A model generated the notes under the pieces. It was not told the origin of the DNA and made no database searches. It saw only the letters and a list, made by a program, of their open reading frames with translations. From Chlamydiales bacterium (GTDB lineage: Bacteria; Chlamydiota; Chlamydiia; Chlamydiales; JAJFMA01), in assembly GCA_030679955.1 (NCBI GenBank), contig JAUXSF010000009.1, positions 242,512 to 306,511 on the forward strand: a stretch of DNA of 64,000 bases, given 5' to 3'. How positions within the stretch are numbered: the stretch's first letter is position 1; each line of letters begins with the position of its first letter. The position numbers and the translations under genes were made by a program. This document shows positions 1-9,024 of this stretch, piece after piece.

Positions 1-1225
1 CTGCATTTACATGAAATACTGGTGCGCTAAAAGTGCGTGCAATGTCCGAACAATAACGCGTCGAACGAGCATCCTTAGGCAGCGTTGTAAAGCCTATTTG
101 GTTGTTGATGATGATATGGACGGTACCGCCATTGTCGTAGCCTGGAAGGCGGTATAGCTGCATCGTCTCATAAACAACCCCCTGACCCGCTATTGAGGCA
201 TCGCCATGAATGACCAATGGCAGCACTTTATCTTTGCCATCACCCTCGTTGCGCAAAATCTGTCGCGCACGCACCTGCCCTTCGACCACAGGACCAACGG
301 CCTCCAGGTGGCTAGGATTGGGTGTTAGCGAGATCTTGACGCATTGGCCATGTGACGTCGCATAATCAGCTTCAAAACCGCGGTGGTACTTCACATCGCC
401 ACTGCCCTCGAAGGAGTCAGGAATGTATCCCTCTTCAAACTCAGAAAAAATTTCTGCATAAGATTTGTGCAAGATATTGCATAAGACGTTCAAGCGACCT
501 CTGTGAGCCATTCCCAGCACAAATTCTTCTAACCCTAGCGATGCACCTTTTTCGATGATAGCATTTAACATGGGAATGATCGTTTCGCCGCCTTCAACCG
601 AAAAGCGCTTCTGACCCACATATTTTGTGTGGAGAAAGGACTCAAAGAACTCAGATCTATTCAAATAGTCGAGGATTTGCTTTTTGTCTTCGATAGATAG
701 CTCAACCTGAAAGCGTGTTGGCTCGATGTGCTGTTGTAGCCATACCTCCATTTCGGGCATCTGTAATCCCATGTACTCCACACCTACATTACGGCAGTAA
801 ATTTGCCGCAAGGCATCAACAATTTCGCTCAAAGGTGCCTTTTCAGCTGGTAATAAGCCCGCGGTAGGGAACAGTTGGCTCAACTCTTCTTCACGAAAGC
901 CCATAGCAGATAAGAGCAACTCTCGGGGTTCCTCTGTAGACTTGGTAGCAATAGGATTGGTGTTGGCAAGTAAATGACCATACGTGCGGTAAGCTGCGAT
1001 TAAATCTGCTATGCGTAAGTCGCCTGCAGATCCTTCTGAGGCATAATGAACCTCCGGCTTAAGTGTCATAGCAGCCACTTCACGGTCCACATTGTCATCG
1101 TAGCGTTCTAAAATTTCACGCCATGATGGATCTACGCTGACAGGATCCGCCTGAAATTTTAGATACATCTCTTCCAAAAGTGCTGGGTTGGCACAACCCA
1201 ACTCCGTGAGATCATCCGCTCGCAT
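1..1225 (-). CDS. sucA: 2-oxoglutarate dehydrogenase E1 component, 5' part
   Basis: Partial gene running off the left edge; about 408 N-terminal codons are present. E1 of the 2-oxoglutarate dehydrogenase complex is the thiamine-diphosphate decarboxylase that converts 2-oxoglutarate to a succinyl group on lipoyl-E2 in the TCA cycle. The translated minus strand starts MRADDLTELG and contains the family block EEFVLGMAHRGRLNVLCNIL, then SLTPNPSHLEAVGPVVEGQ, VIHGDASIAGQGVVYE and HIIINNQIGFTT, all characteristic of SucA/OdhA. The start at 1223-1225 is well placed: an in-frame TAA lies immediately upstream and a GGGGGGA ribosome site precedes it. sucA is divergent from the Tad locus, with a long inverted repeat between them. 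Identity is secure; the rest of the gene and any sucB lie outside the window. Confidence 0.93.
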   Translation of the reverse strand, partial: MRADDLTELGCANPALLEEMYLKFQADPVSVDPSWREILERYDDNVDREVAAMTLKPEVHYASEGSAGDLRIADLIAAYRTYGHLLANTNPIATKSTEEPRELLLSAMGFREEELSQLFPTAGLLPAEKAPLSEIVDALRQIYCRNVGVEYMGLQMPEMEVWLQQHIEPTRFQVELSIEDKKQILDYLNRSEFFESFLHTKYVGQKRFSVEGGETIIPMLNAIIEKGASLGLEEFVLGMAHRGRLNVLCNILHKSYAEIFSEFEEGYIPDSFEGSGDVKYHRGFEADYATSHGQCVKISLTPNPSHLEAVGPVVEGQVRARQILRNEGDGKDKVLPLVIHGDASIAGQGVVYETMQLYRLPGYDNGGTVHIIINNQIGFTTLPKDARSTRYCSDIARTFSAPVFHVNA

Positions 1226-1311
1226 TTATCCCCCCAAATACAAAACGCCCTATTTGCGGAGTCTAGCGGCGACTCCAATTATTTAATAGTATGAGAACCT
1301 CCTGCTGAAAA

Positions 1312-1428
1312 GGAATTAAACGCAAAGGCGCTAAGGCGCTAAGAGGAAAGAGAGAGGTTTCATAAATCATTTAATATCAGAAAGTAGACATAACACCTTA
1401 GCGCCTACGCGCCTTTGCGTTTAAGTTC
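1312..1428. repeat. Long inverted repeat, dispersed family A
   Basis: Arms at 1312-1343 and 1397-1428 are near-perfect reverse complements; 24 of the 26 core positions match (core AAACGCAAAGGCGCTAAG). Related arms recur at 11059-11130, 33648-33745, 45321-45352, 52740-52764 and 56272-56307, always between genes. It lies between the divergent sucA and tad genes. A cruciform/hairpin or a mobile miniature palindrome is possible; no coding potential. Confidence 0.8.
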
Positions 1429-1497
1429 CTCTTTGCGAAAAATCATCATAAACAAGACCAAAAGAAATTTCTTGATTTCTTTTGCTTCGAACGTAGA

Positions 1498-4002
1498 ATG
1501 GGGCGTTCCTTATTTCTCAAAACGATGTTGTATATGGCTAAAGACAGACTTCTTTTTCTCCTCTCGTTTGCTATCCTAGGAGTTGTTGCCGCTGTTCTCT
1601 TTCGTCAGGGAGGCACACCGGACGTACCAGAACCAGTCGCCATTCAAGAGCAAGTTGTGGAAGAAGTTGCCAAGGTGGAGGACCCCCCGGAGGAAGTAAT
1701 CCCTTTGATGCCAGGAAATATGGCTGTGCCATATCAATTAGACACACGTCCAGCGATTGTTCAGTTCTTCACGCCAGGTCAATACATCGACATTATCTTC
1801 ACTTCCAAGTCCGATATGGGTTTTGGATCGGTAACGTTAACTTTACTGAGAAACGTTCGCATTCTTGATATTGGTAAGGATTCCGAAGGTAAAAGAGCCA
1901 AAGTAGCGGACTTTAATAAGTCTAGCGCCCCGTTAGAAATTTTATTGGAGATGTCACCAAGAGAGGCGGAGGTATTCTCCTACGCTAATTTAAGTGGCAA
2001 TATTTCCTTTGCGATCTCAGAAGCTCCTGCAGCAAAACCAGCTGCTCAGAAGCCAATGGAAGATGGCGAACTCAGCTTAGATGGATGGGGAGATGATGAT
2101 GAAACTCAAGGAGATTACGGAAAGCTCGCTAATGACCTGCTAAAAAGCTCATCGGATGAGAACTTCAACTCTATCCTCGTCACACACATGGTGCATTCCC
2201 TGTTCCCCAAGGCAAAAAATCTCAAGGTCACCGTTACTCCCAGAGGTTACATCTTAGAAGGCAGGTCACCCAACCAAGATACCACGGACAAAATCATTCA
2301 AATTCTTGGCACCCTCTCCGCTGAAGTGTCCAGAACTGTCATCAACTTGATGAAAGAAGATACTAAGTGGACAGAGGTTCTGGTTGCCAAAGAGAATATT
2401 CAACCCAATGATGCGCTAAACTCTCGAAATTATTCGTGGGCAAAACAAAAAGCGGACAAAGTTCCTCCATCAGCCATTATGCGCGATGCACAGTCCGACA
2501 AATGGCTATCTGAGGTAGCCGCTACTAAGCCCATTCCTAAGGGTGAATTGATTGCTCTTAATGATGTGAGATGGCCGCGTGAGGAAGCGCAAGCTCCAGT
2601 GGTCGTAGAAGAACCACAAGAATTACCAACGATTGCTCCTCTGCATGGTAGACGAATTGTTCCTTTTCCAATCCCACCGGATACTACATTAGCCGCTGAA
2701 CTTTTCCCTGGCGCTGCCGTGGATGTCAAATTCACTGCCAGAGTTGATGGCGGAATTGACGTGGGCAACCTTACACTCTTTAGTCATGTTCTCGTGCTTT
2801 CACTAAGAGATCCTAACGGTAGGAATCTGAGAGAAGTACCACCAGGAATGGTTCCACCGCCCCCTGCTATGGTCTTTTTGGAGCTGACCCCACATGAGTC
2901 TGAGGTATTGTCTTATGCTCAGAGAGCGGGATCAGTTTATCTGGAAATGGCAGGAGAGCAATGTGTACCCCCTACCTGTCTTACAAGCCAACTATTGGCA
3001 AGTAAATCAGCAGCCTCCTTCCGCTCCATTATCATCACTCATATGATCCGCTCATTTTTTCCTGGCATCGACGTCAGGGTCACTGCAGGAACTCGTGGTT
3101 ACGCCATTGAGGGCACCGTGCCGGACCCACAGATAGCGGCCAAGATCACCGAAATTTTCGCTAAATTCGTCCCAGGGGGCGAGAGAGAGCTTGTCAATCT
3201 GCTTAATGTTAGACCACAGCAGGTTAGGATATGCGTAAAAGTGTTTGAGGTGCAGCGAAGCATTCTGGAAAGATTGGGTCTGAACTGGGAAGCTCTGGTG
3301 ACTAGTGGTGGCGGTACAGGGGCTTTTGGAGCTTATTATCCCCGGCCTCCTCCAAGTGAGGCCAACTTCTTCATAGATCTTCAAAACATTAGGCTTGGAT
3401 CCCTGCATCTATCCGCCCTGGTGGATATGCTAGAGCGTGATGGCTATGGCAAAATCCTTGCAGAACCGAATTTGACTACAATATCCGGGGAGACAGCGCA
3501 CTTCTTCTCTGGTGGAGAGTTTCCTATTCTAGTTCCTCAAGGAGGCACGCTCTTGGGGACAGTAACGATCGAGTTCAAAAAGTTTGGTGTTATGCTGGAC
3601 TTTACACCTTTTGTTGATCTCAACGGCCTGATAACGATGCGCGTAGTACCAGAGGTTAGCAATCTAGATAAGGAAAACTCTGTAGTACTTGACGGGTTTG
3701 TTATTCCATCCATCCTAACACGCCGCGTAGATACCATTGTGAAGCTATGGCCTGGACAATCGTATCTCCTTGCAGGGATGTTTTTGGATGAGTGTGTAAC
3801 GAAGGACGATAATCTTTACGGACTAAATAGAATTCCTGTCCTAGGACGTCTGTTTGAGTCGTATCGTAGTGAAGGTAGAGAACAGGAGCTAATCATTGTA
3901 GTGACGCCCTATCTAACCAGCGAAGATGATTGCGAAGACACATGTGATGGAGCGTTTTCATACCCAGCACCAGAATTTGACACACGATGCTGCGATGAAT
4001 AG
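1498..4002 (+). CDS. Fused Tad pilus assembly protein: duplicated CpaB/RcpC modules plus CpaC/RcpA secretin
   Basis: 834-residue protein that appears to combine two normally separate Tad proteins. Residues 17-35 are a membrane anchor. Residues about 75-175 form an RcpC/CpaB-like module followed by a BON-like segment (about 212-287). A SAF-like segment with VLVAKENIQPNDAL and KPIPKGELIALNDV follows (292-360), then a second RcpC-like module (380-487) and a second BON-like segment (500-572). Residues 573-810 are a type II/Tad secretin domain with VRPQQVRICVKVFEVQRS, ILAEPNLTTISGE, FPILVP and IPVLGRLF. The two RcpC-BON halves align with each other (for example SILVTHMVHSLFP against SIIITHMIRSFFP). 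It is the first gene of the pilus operon and overlaps tadE. The secretin would form the outer-membrane pore. No clear Shine-Dalgarno precedes 1498; Met10 or Met13 are alternative starts. Known CpaB and CpaC are separate proteins; the fusion is what I see here. Confidence 0.85.
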   Translation: MGRSLFLKTMLYMAKDRLLFLLSFAILGVVAAVLFRQGGTPDVPEPVAIQEQVVEEVAKVEDPPEEVIPLMPGNMAVPYQLDTRPAIVQFFTPGQYIDIIFTSKSDMGFGSVTLTLLRNVRILDIGKDSEGKRAKVADFNKSSAPLEILLEMSPREAEVFSYANLSGNISFAISEAPAAKPAAQKPMEDGELSLDGWGDDDETQGDYGKLANDLLKSSSDENFNSILVTHMVHSLFPKAKNLKVTVTPRGYILEGRSPNQDTTDKIIQILGTLSAEVSRTVINLMKEDTKWTEVLVAKENIQPNDALNSRNYSWAKQKADKVPPSAIMRDAQSDKWLSEVAATKPIPKGELIALNDVRWPREEAQAPVVVEEPQELPTIAPLHGRRIVPFPIPPDTTLAAELFPGAAVDVKFTARVDGGIDVGNLTLFSHVLVLSLRDPNGRNLREVPPGMVPPPPAMVFLELTPHESEVLSYAQRAGSVYLEMAGEQCVPPTCLTSQLLASKSAASFRSIIITHMIRSFFPGIDVRVTAGTRGYAIEGTVPDPQIAAKITEIFAKFVPGGERELVNLLNVRPQQVRICVKVFEVQRSILERLGLNWEALVTSGGGTGAFGAYYPRPPPSEANFFIDLQNIRLGSLHLSALVDMLERDGYGKILAEPNLTTISGETAHFFSGGEFPILVPQGGTLLGTVTIEFKKFGVMLDFTPFVDLNGLITMRVVPEVSNLDKENSVVLDGFVIPSILTRRVDTIVKLWPGQSYLLAGMFLDECVTKDDNLYGLNRIPVLGRLFESYRSEGREQELIIVVTPYLTSEDDCEDTCDGAFSYPAPEFDTRCCDE

Positions 4003-4579
4003 ACTTTTTTCGAAATTCGCTTTGCTTGGAAAAACAGGCAATTTTTGTGCAGATTTACCAACCAATTTAGAGGGCATATCTGAAGATATGACCGAAAAAT
4101 TGGATGATAAAGATGCCAAAAATTGCCGTTTCAACGAGCAAATGCAATTTCAAAAGAGGTCTAACAAAAAACGGACTAGAGGCGCATCTCTAATCGAGTT
4201 TGCGCTAATTTTACCTGTTTTGCTGCTCATTATTGAAGGAATCATGGAGTACAGCATTATCTATTATGATAAAGCTATCATCACCAATGCCAGCAGGGAG
4301 GCGGCAAGGTATGGTGTTGTCCTACGTTCTTCCCCCACTTATGCCACTTCCGCTTCCATCATTACATTTGCGAAGAACTACTGTGACGACAAACTTATTA
4401 CCTTTGGAGCGGATGTCGATCCGACGGTCACTGTTGTTAATTCTCCTACTACCCCTGCTTTCGGTGGCACCCTTAAAGTCACCGTGAACTACCAATATAC
4501 CGGTCTAATTCTATACCAGGTGATGAGTACAGCCAAGGTTATCACGTTAACAGCTTCAACGACGATGACCTATGAATAA
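3995..4579 (+). CDS. tadE: TadE-like pseudopilin
   Basis: TadE family minor pseudopilin of the Flp/Tad pilus. The diagnostic segment is TRGASLIEFALILPVLLLII, a positively charged stretch, a Glu and a hydrophobic N-helix, followed by a membrane-proximal ASREAARYGV motif. The ORF is open from 3926. The ATG at 3995 overlaps the stop of the upstream secretin gene, which suggests translational coupling and would give 194 residues. The ATG at 4142 would give a more typical TadE of about 145 residues with a short leader and is an equally good candidate. The 3' end overlaps the tadG start by 8 bases. Function is in the periplasm/inner membrane as a pilus accessory subunit. Identity is good; the start is uncertain. 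Confidence 0.82.
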   Translation: MNRLFSKFALLGKTGNFCADLPTNLEGISEDMTEKLDDKDAKNCRFNEQMQFQKRSNKKRTRGASLIEFALILPVLLLIIEGIMEYSIIYYDKAIITNASREAARYGVVLRSSPTYATSASIITFAKNYCDDKLITFGADVDPTVTVVNSPTTPAFGGTLKVTVNYQYTGLILYQVMSTAKVITLTASTTMTYE

Positions 4580-5585
4580 ATTAGCAAAAAAAAAGCAACG
4601 CGGCCAAGTGTTGGTTTTAGTAATTCTTATGATGGTGATGCTGCTAGGATTTTCCGCGATTTCAGTAGATGTCATTCGACTCTTTATGATTCGTAACGAG
4701 CTGCAAAACGCCGCGGATGCCGCGGCTTTAACTGGCGCGAACTATTTTTATCCGACATTGTCTACAGGCAAACCTAATTGGACCCAAGCTTCAACCAAAG
4801 CCACTGCTATGGCCAAGCTTAACTACGTGGACAACGTATTGATTTCTGACGTGACCGTTCAGACAGGCTACTGGAATATGAAGGGCAATCCTGCGACGCT
4901 ACAGGCCACAACAATAACACCGGATGACGATGAGCTTACGGCAGTAAAGGTCTCGATCTCCAAAGCAGCTGGCAAGAATGGCGGTCCTGTACAACTATTT
5001 TTTGGACCGATCATTGGCCTTCAGACCGTGGATGTCGGCGCTACCGCCATAGCGGTTTCTGGGGGCCCTGCGTCATACAGAATCGGCAAGATTTTCCCAA
5101 TCGCTATCGCTGACAACTATATAGACAATTACTGGAACGAATCTACTAACTCACCTAAATTATCTGGCGGCAAGGCTATCGCCTTCAAAGTTGGTGGAGA
5201 GGATACCGATTCGGGAAACTGGACAGTCTTCAATGTGAATACATCCTCATCGACTGTTTTAAGAGATTTTGTGATTAATCGCAGTCCTGTTGAATATGAA
5301 GTTGGCGATACTACCTGGATTAATCCAGGAGTTAAGCAAAGCATTGTGTATAGTGCTGTTCCAGTTAATGTCGACGTTATCTGCCCTATTGTACCGCACG
5401 TAACTTTGGTCTGGAACAAACCAATACTTGGCTTTTGCGTGATCCATATTGATTCTGTCGTTAATGGCAGCGGCAACAATAAATATTTGAATGTGCGCAT
5501 GGTCGCTAGTTATAAAACAAACGAAAGACCTGGCACCCCAAAAAATAGCCATGGCATCTACACACCCTCGAGACTAGTAAACTAA
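4572..5585 (+). CDS. tadG: TadG-like pilus assembly protein
   Basis: 337 residues. The N-terminus carries the TadG/TadE-like signature: QRGQVLVLVILMM, one membrane helix (about residues 10-32) and then RNELQNAADAAALTGAN, the motif typical of putative Flp pilus-assembly TadG proteins. The rest is a beta-rich extracytoplasmic region without recognisable von Willebrand metal motif. The start ATG overlaps the end of tadE and the next gene follows after 9 bases, so it is within one operon. TadG is thought to anchor or scaffold the pilus machine across the periplasm; that role is inference from family. Confidence 0.82.
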   Translation: MNKLAKKKQRGQVLVLVILMMVMLLGFSAISVDVIRLFMIRNELQNAADAAALTGANYFYPTLSTGKPNWTQASTKATAMAKLNYVDNVLISDVTVQTGYWNMKGNPATLQATTITPDDDELTAVKVSISKAAGKNGGPVQLFFGPIIGLQTVDVGATAIAVSGGPASYRIGKIFPIAIADNYIDNYWNESTNSPKLSGGKAIAFKVGGEDTDSGNWTVFNVNTSSSTVLRDFVINRSPVEYEVGDTTWINPGVKQSIVYSAVPVNVDVICPIVPHVTLVWNKPILGFCVIHIDSVVNGSGNNKYLNVRMVASYKTNERPGTPKNSHGIYTPSRLVN

Positions 5586-5594
5586 AGGATCGAC

Positions 5595-6896
5595 GTGGAA
5601 ACTATAAATGTTGTTGACAATCGACATAGCAAGGAGTTCTTACGTCAGGTACACGATGTTCACGAACAGCTTCTTGAAGGTCTCAATTACTCCAAAATCA
5701 ATAGTTTGCAAGACGACTTTGTCAGCTTAAAGCTTTACCTGCTGGGAGAGATCGAGAAGAAACTAACTAAGATGAACATCCAAGACCCCGACCAAATACT
5801 TGGAACAGCCGTCTTTGACGAAGTTGTCGGCTTTGGGCCTATCGAAGAGCTATTAAGAGATCCCACCATAACAGATATCTTCGTAAACGGCCCGGATAAT
5901 ATTATGATCGAAAGACGTGGAAGAGTGGAAAATACCTCCATCTGCTTCCTCGACCACGATCACATCTACCGTCTTGTACAGCGCGCAGCTTCCAAAGCCG
6001 GTAGACATCTAGACTTAAGCACACCCTATTTTGATGCCCAACTTGCAGACGGCAGCCGAATTCACGCTATCATTCCTCCTCTAGCCATCGATGGCATTAA
6101 AGTATCCATACGAAAATACAGCTACAAAAAACTGCACATTAGTAGTTTAGTTGAGGGCGGATGCCTAACACCGACCATGGCTCGCCTGCTTCAGATTGCT
6201 GTACAAGCACGCTTTAACATTGCGATATGTGGGGGAACGGGCTCCGGCAAGACGACGATGCTAAACTCCCTTTTAGCCTCAATAGGCCATGGTGAGCGTA
6301 TTATCACGATCGAAGATACTCCAGAGCTCGAGTCTCCACACCACCACACCGTTCGCCTGCTAACGCGATTGCCCAACCCGGAAGGAAAGGGTGGAGTCAA
6401 CCAATCAGATCTAATGATCAACGCCCTTCGTATGCGCCCTGATCGAGTTATCTTGGGAGAATTGCGCGGCGCAGAAGCCTTTAACCTTCTTCATGCCATG
6501 AACACCGGCCAAGACGGTTCCATGGTTACACTCCACGCTAGCGGTACCGAGGAAGTAATCTCACGACTGCTCAACATGATTCTTATGGCAAGATATAGTC
6601 TTTCAGCAGAAAGCGTTAAACAACAAATAGCCAGCGCCCTAGACATGATTGTTTATGTCTCTAGGCTTGTAGATGGATCCAGAAGGGTGATGACGATCTC
6701 TCAGGTATCTAACAACGATGCGGGTGACTTACAGGTAGACGATATTTTCCGCTATGACATCGAGAAAATCTCTTCAACAGAGCTGGAAGGAAAGTTTGTT
6801 CAAATGAATATTCCCCCCACCAAAAGAGGGCTCTATAAATTAACGACCTCGGGTCTTTTGGACGAATATCTTAAGCTCTTTGCCCAGGAAAAATAA
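5595..6896 (+). CDS. tadA: Tad pilus secretion ATPase CpaF/TadA
   Basis: 433 residues, hexameric type II/IV secretion ATPase of the CpaF/TadA group that powers Flp pilus extension (and often retraction). Visible motifs are FDEVVGFGPIEELLRDPTIT with DIFVNGPDNIMIERRG in the N-domain, Walker A ICGGTGSGKTTMLNSLL, the Asp box TIEDTPEL, MRPDRVILGELRGAEA (Walker B region) and the His box MVTLHASG. Length matches the family. Translation starts at a GTG at 5595 preceded by AAAGGA; no in-frame ATG fits better. It ends TAATG, overlapping the next start by one base, typical of operon coupling. Cytoplasmic, associated with the TadB/C platform. Confidence 0.95.
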   Translation: METINVVDNRHSKEFLRQVHDVHEQLLEGLNYSKINSLQDDFVSLKLYLLGEIEKKLTKMNIQDPDQILGTAVFDEVVGFGPIEELLRDPTITDIFVNGPDNIMIERRGRVENTSICFLDHDHIYRLVQRAASKAGRHLDLSTPYFDAQLADGSRIHAIIPPLAIDGIKVSIRKYSYKKLHISSLVEGGCLTPTMARLLQIAVQARFNIAICGGTGSGKTTMLNSLLASIGHGERIITIEDTPELESPHHHTVRLLTRLPNPEGKGGVNQSDLMINALRMRPDRVILGELRGAEAFNLLHAMNTGQDGSMVTLHASGTEEVISRLLNMILMARYSLSAESVKQQIASALDMIVYVSRLVDGSRRVMTISQVSNNDAGDLQVDDIFRYDIEKISSTELEGKFVQMNIPPTKRGLYKLTTSGLLDEYLKLFAQEK

Positions 6897-8416
6897 TGGA
6901 AAAATCAATCAAAGCACATGTCAAGGAAGAGGGCAAGGGACAGAAACACTCGGTTGTTATGTCGCTGATGCGGGATTGGTTTGTAGACTCCACACTGCTC
7001 ACAACAGTAAGCTATCTAAATTTAATCGTGCTGTACGGTGTGATATTGCTCTGGACCGCAGGCTACACGCTTAGCGTTTGGTATATTTTCATCTACCTGT
7101 TCGCATTCTATTTTCTTAACAACTGGCGTGAAGGGCAGAAAGAGAAGGACCGTCTTCAAATTGCCCACCGCATCCCCTTCTTTGCGGACGCTTTAGCAAA
7201 CTGTCTATCGGTTGGTATGACCCTTGAACAGGCCTTTACTCAGTCATCCTATTACCTAACCGGGAAAATTAAAGATGAATTTACAGAACTAACTGCAAAA
7301 CACGCATTGGGAAAAGATCTCGGAACCTTGCTACAAAATCTTGACGCACGATTTCCAAACACCGGTCTCAGATACCTAATCTCTTTGTTGGAGGAATATA
7401 AAACCCTAGGTGTGGGAATCACTCCTCTTCTAAAAAAAATCTCGGTAGCATTAGCAGACAGAGAAGAGGCCGAGGATAAAATTCGCACCATCCTGGCAGC
7501 AGGAAGCAGTTATGCACGGCTCACGATCGTTGTTTTTGCAGTGATCTTTGTGGGACTTGCCTATTTTCTAAGAGACCAGGTTGCCATGCTACTCTCTCCA
7601 GAGCTCAGGCCCACCTTCTTCTTTCTCTGTGCGTGGGTCGTTATTGGCACGTTTATGGTTACTCGGGTCACCTCGATAGGCTTTGCAAAAAGTTTCTCGT
7701 TAAGACCTTATATCAAGAATTTCATGAGCAAAGATCTCTCGATGAGTGACCTCTTAGTGTACTCAGGGATGGAGTGGTCACCTCTCGCAAACCGATTACT
7801 GACATTTGCACCGCTTATTTTTGGCTTTTGCTGTAGCTACCTTGTGTCGCTGTATCGTCAGGATTTATTTGGGATAGAAGTCGCTTTCCTAATTGGAACT
7901 GTATCCGCTTGGGGCATGATACGATTCGCTCTTAAGGGAATGGTAGAGGATCAGTTGATCAAGACCATAGAAACCTTTCCGGAAGTCCTTCAAATATTTA
8001 CCATTGGACTAAACTCAGGCCTAAACACGTATCTTGCCTTTGAACTCGCAAGAAGCGGTGTACACGGTGTTGCCCCAAGAATTCTAACCGAAGAACTATG
8101 CCGAGCTAAGTTCGCCATGGAGTGTGGAGAGCCACCTTCACAGACCTGGTTACGCCTCTCTCAGAAACTTCCTTTCGAAACAGTCATTGACTTCTGCGAA
8201 ATTATGGTCGTTGCCCCCATGCATGGAGAGTCAATCATCCATTCGATTAACCAGATGACTAATACCTATCAGGTGAAAAAGCTCGGAATGATCGAAAAGA
8301 AAGCGACCAACATTGGCCAAATGGTTATTCCCCTGATCGTCATCATCTTCTTTCCATTCTTCCTTTTCACAGTGTTCGCCCCATTAGTCACGAAGTTGGG
8401 CTCTCAGTTCTCATAA
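6896..8416 (+). CDS. Tad platform protein, TadB-TadC fusion
   Basis: 506 residues, about twice the length of a single TadB or TadC. Two type II secretion F (T2SSF) domains are visible. The first is around residues 75-200 (HRIPFFADALANCLSVGMTL, then a TadB-like EEYKTLGVGITPLLKKIS). The second is around 355-490 (TFPEVLQIFTIGLNSGLNT and QMVIPLIVIIFFPFFLF). Hydrophobic helices flank each domain (about 40-70, 205-225, 240-260, 300-345, 475-497). TadB and TadC are normally two separate inner-membrane platform proteins; here a single reading frame covers both. The gene is translationally coupled to tadA (TAATG). It should form the inner-membrane base that the ATPase acts on. Confidence 0.88.
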   Translation: MEKSIKAHVKEEGKGQKHSVVMSLMRDWFVDSTLLTTVSYLNLIVLYGVILLWTAGYTLSVWYIFIYLFAFYFLNNWREGQKEKDRLQIAHRIPFFADALANCLSVGMTLEQAFTQSSYYLTGKIKDEFTELTAKHALGKDLGTLLQNLDARFPNTGLRYLISLLEEYKTLGVGITPLLKKISVALADREEAEDKIRTILAAGSSYARLTIVVFAVIFVGLAYFLRDQVAMLLSPELRPTFFFLCAWVVIGTFMVTRVTSIGFAKSFSLRPYIKNFMSKDLSMSDLLVYSGMEWSPLANRLLTFAPLIFGFCCSYLVSLYRQDLFGIEVAFLIGTVSAWGMIRFALKGMVEDQLIKTIETFPEVLQIFTIGLNSGLNTYLAFELARSGVHGVAPRILTEELCRAKFAMECGEPPSQTWLRLSQKLPFETVIDFCEIMVVAPMHGESIIHSINQMTNTYQVKKLGMIEKKATNIGQMVIPLIVIIFFPFFLFTVFAPLVTKLGSQFS

Positions 8417-8554
8417 GAAGGAGATCAGTTATAAGTTGTTCTACGTTAAATTATTAAGTTAGCTTAGCACCTATTCTTCGCGCCGCTGCGCCGGGGTGTT
8501 ATACTAGTCTCTAGATCTGGGTTGCCAACCTTTAACAAAAAGACTATATCTTAG

Positions 8555-8600
8555 TTAACACATGATGCTGATTCCTACCCGGGTGACGCAAGTGTGTTAA
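8555..8600 (+). promoter_or_regulatory. Possible leader hairpin ahead of pilin genes
   Basis: TTAACACA at 8555-8562 pairs with TGTGTTAA at 8593-8600, enclosing a 30-base loop that itself contains CCCGGG. It lies 25 bases before the first pilin start, in the 209-base gap after the platform gene. Pilin genes usually need a higher transcript level than assembly genes, so a separate promoter or a stabilising 5' structure here is plausible but unproven. Confidence 0.35.
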
Positions 8601-8625
8601 AAATTAGTCAGTTAAGGAGAAGGAC

Positions 8626-8787
8626 ATGAACAAATACTCGAGAAATAAGATCAAGGGCGCAACCATGGTAGAGTATGTCTTGATTTTAGGACTGATCTCT
8701 ATAGCTGCTGTGGCTATCCTGCAGTCTATCGGTGTTAACATTCTGGCTCTGTTCACCAAAGTAAATACCGCTGTCACCCCTAAGTAA
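8626..8787 (+). CDS. flp: Flp-type pilin, copy 1
   Basis: 53-residue prepilin. It has a short basic leader ending KIKG, then ATMVEYVLILGLISIAAVAI. Prepilin peptidase would cut after Gly11, leaving Glu at +5 and Tyr at +6 of the mature 42-residue protein; this Glu-Tyr pair is the Flp signature. A single hydrophobic helix follows and the tail FTKVNTAVTPK is short. AAGGAGAAGG precedes the ATG. First of three tandem copies; it differs from copy 2 by one residue (Val/Ile50). Confidence 0.93.
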   Translation: MNKYSRNKIKGATMVEYVLILGLISIAAVAILQSIGVNILALFTKVNTAVTPK

Positions 8788-8818
8788 CAATCATCTAGCG
8801 AAGAACAGGAGTTCAAAA

Positions 8819-8980
8819 ATGAACAAATATTCAAGAAATAAAATCAAGGGCGCCACCATGGTAGAGTACGTCCTAATTCTAGGTCTTATTTCGATTGCGG
8901 CCGTGGCTATATTGCAGTCGATTGGTGTGAATATCCTTGCTCTGTTTACTAAAGTCAACACAGCGATCACGCCAAAGTAG
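8819..8980 (+). CDS. flp: Flp-type pilin, copy 2
   Basis: 53-residue prepilin with the same leader, KG/ATMVEY cleavage site and hydrophobic helix as the first copy. An ACAGGAG ribosome site precedes the ATG. The protein is almost identical to its neighbours while many third codon positions differ, so the copies are not recent and appear held by selection on protein sequence. Confidence 0.92.
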   Translation: MNKYSRNKIKGATMVEYVLILGLISIAAVAILQSIGVNILALFTKVNTAITPK

Positions 8981-9024
8981 TGACAGTAGCGCTTGACCGG
9001 CATCTTGACAAACGGAGAACTAAT

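Noticed and set aside
8466..8500. GC-rich CTTCGCGCCGCTGCGCCGGGG as another family-A arm
   Set aside because: Only weak similarity to the consensus, no partner arm; left out of the family list.
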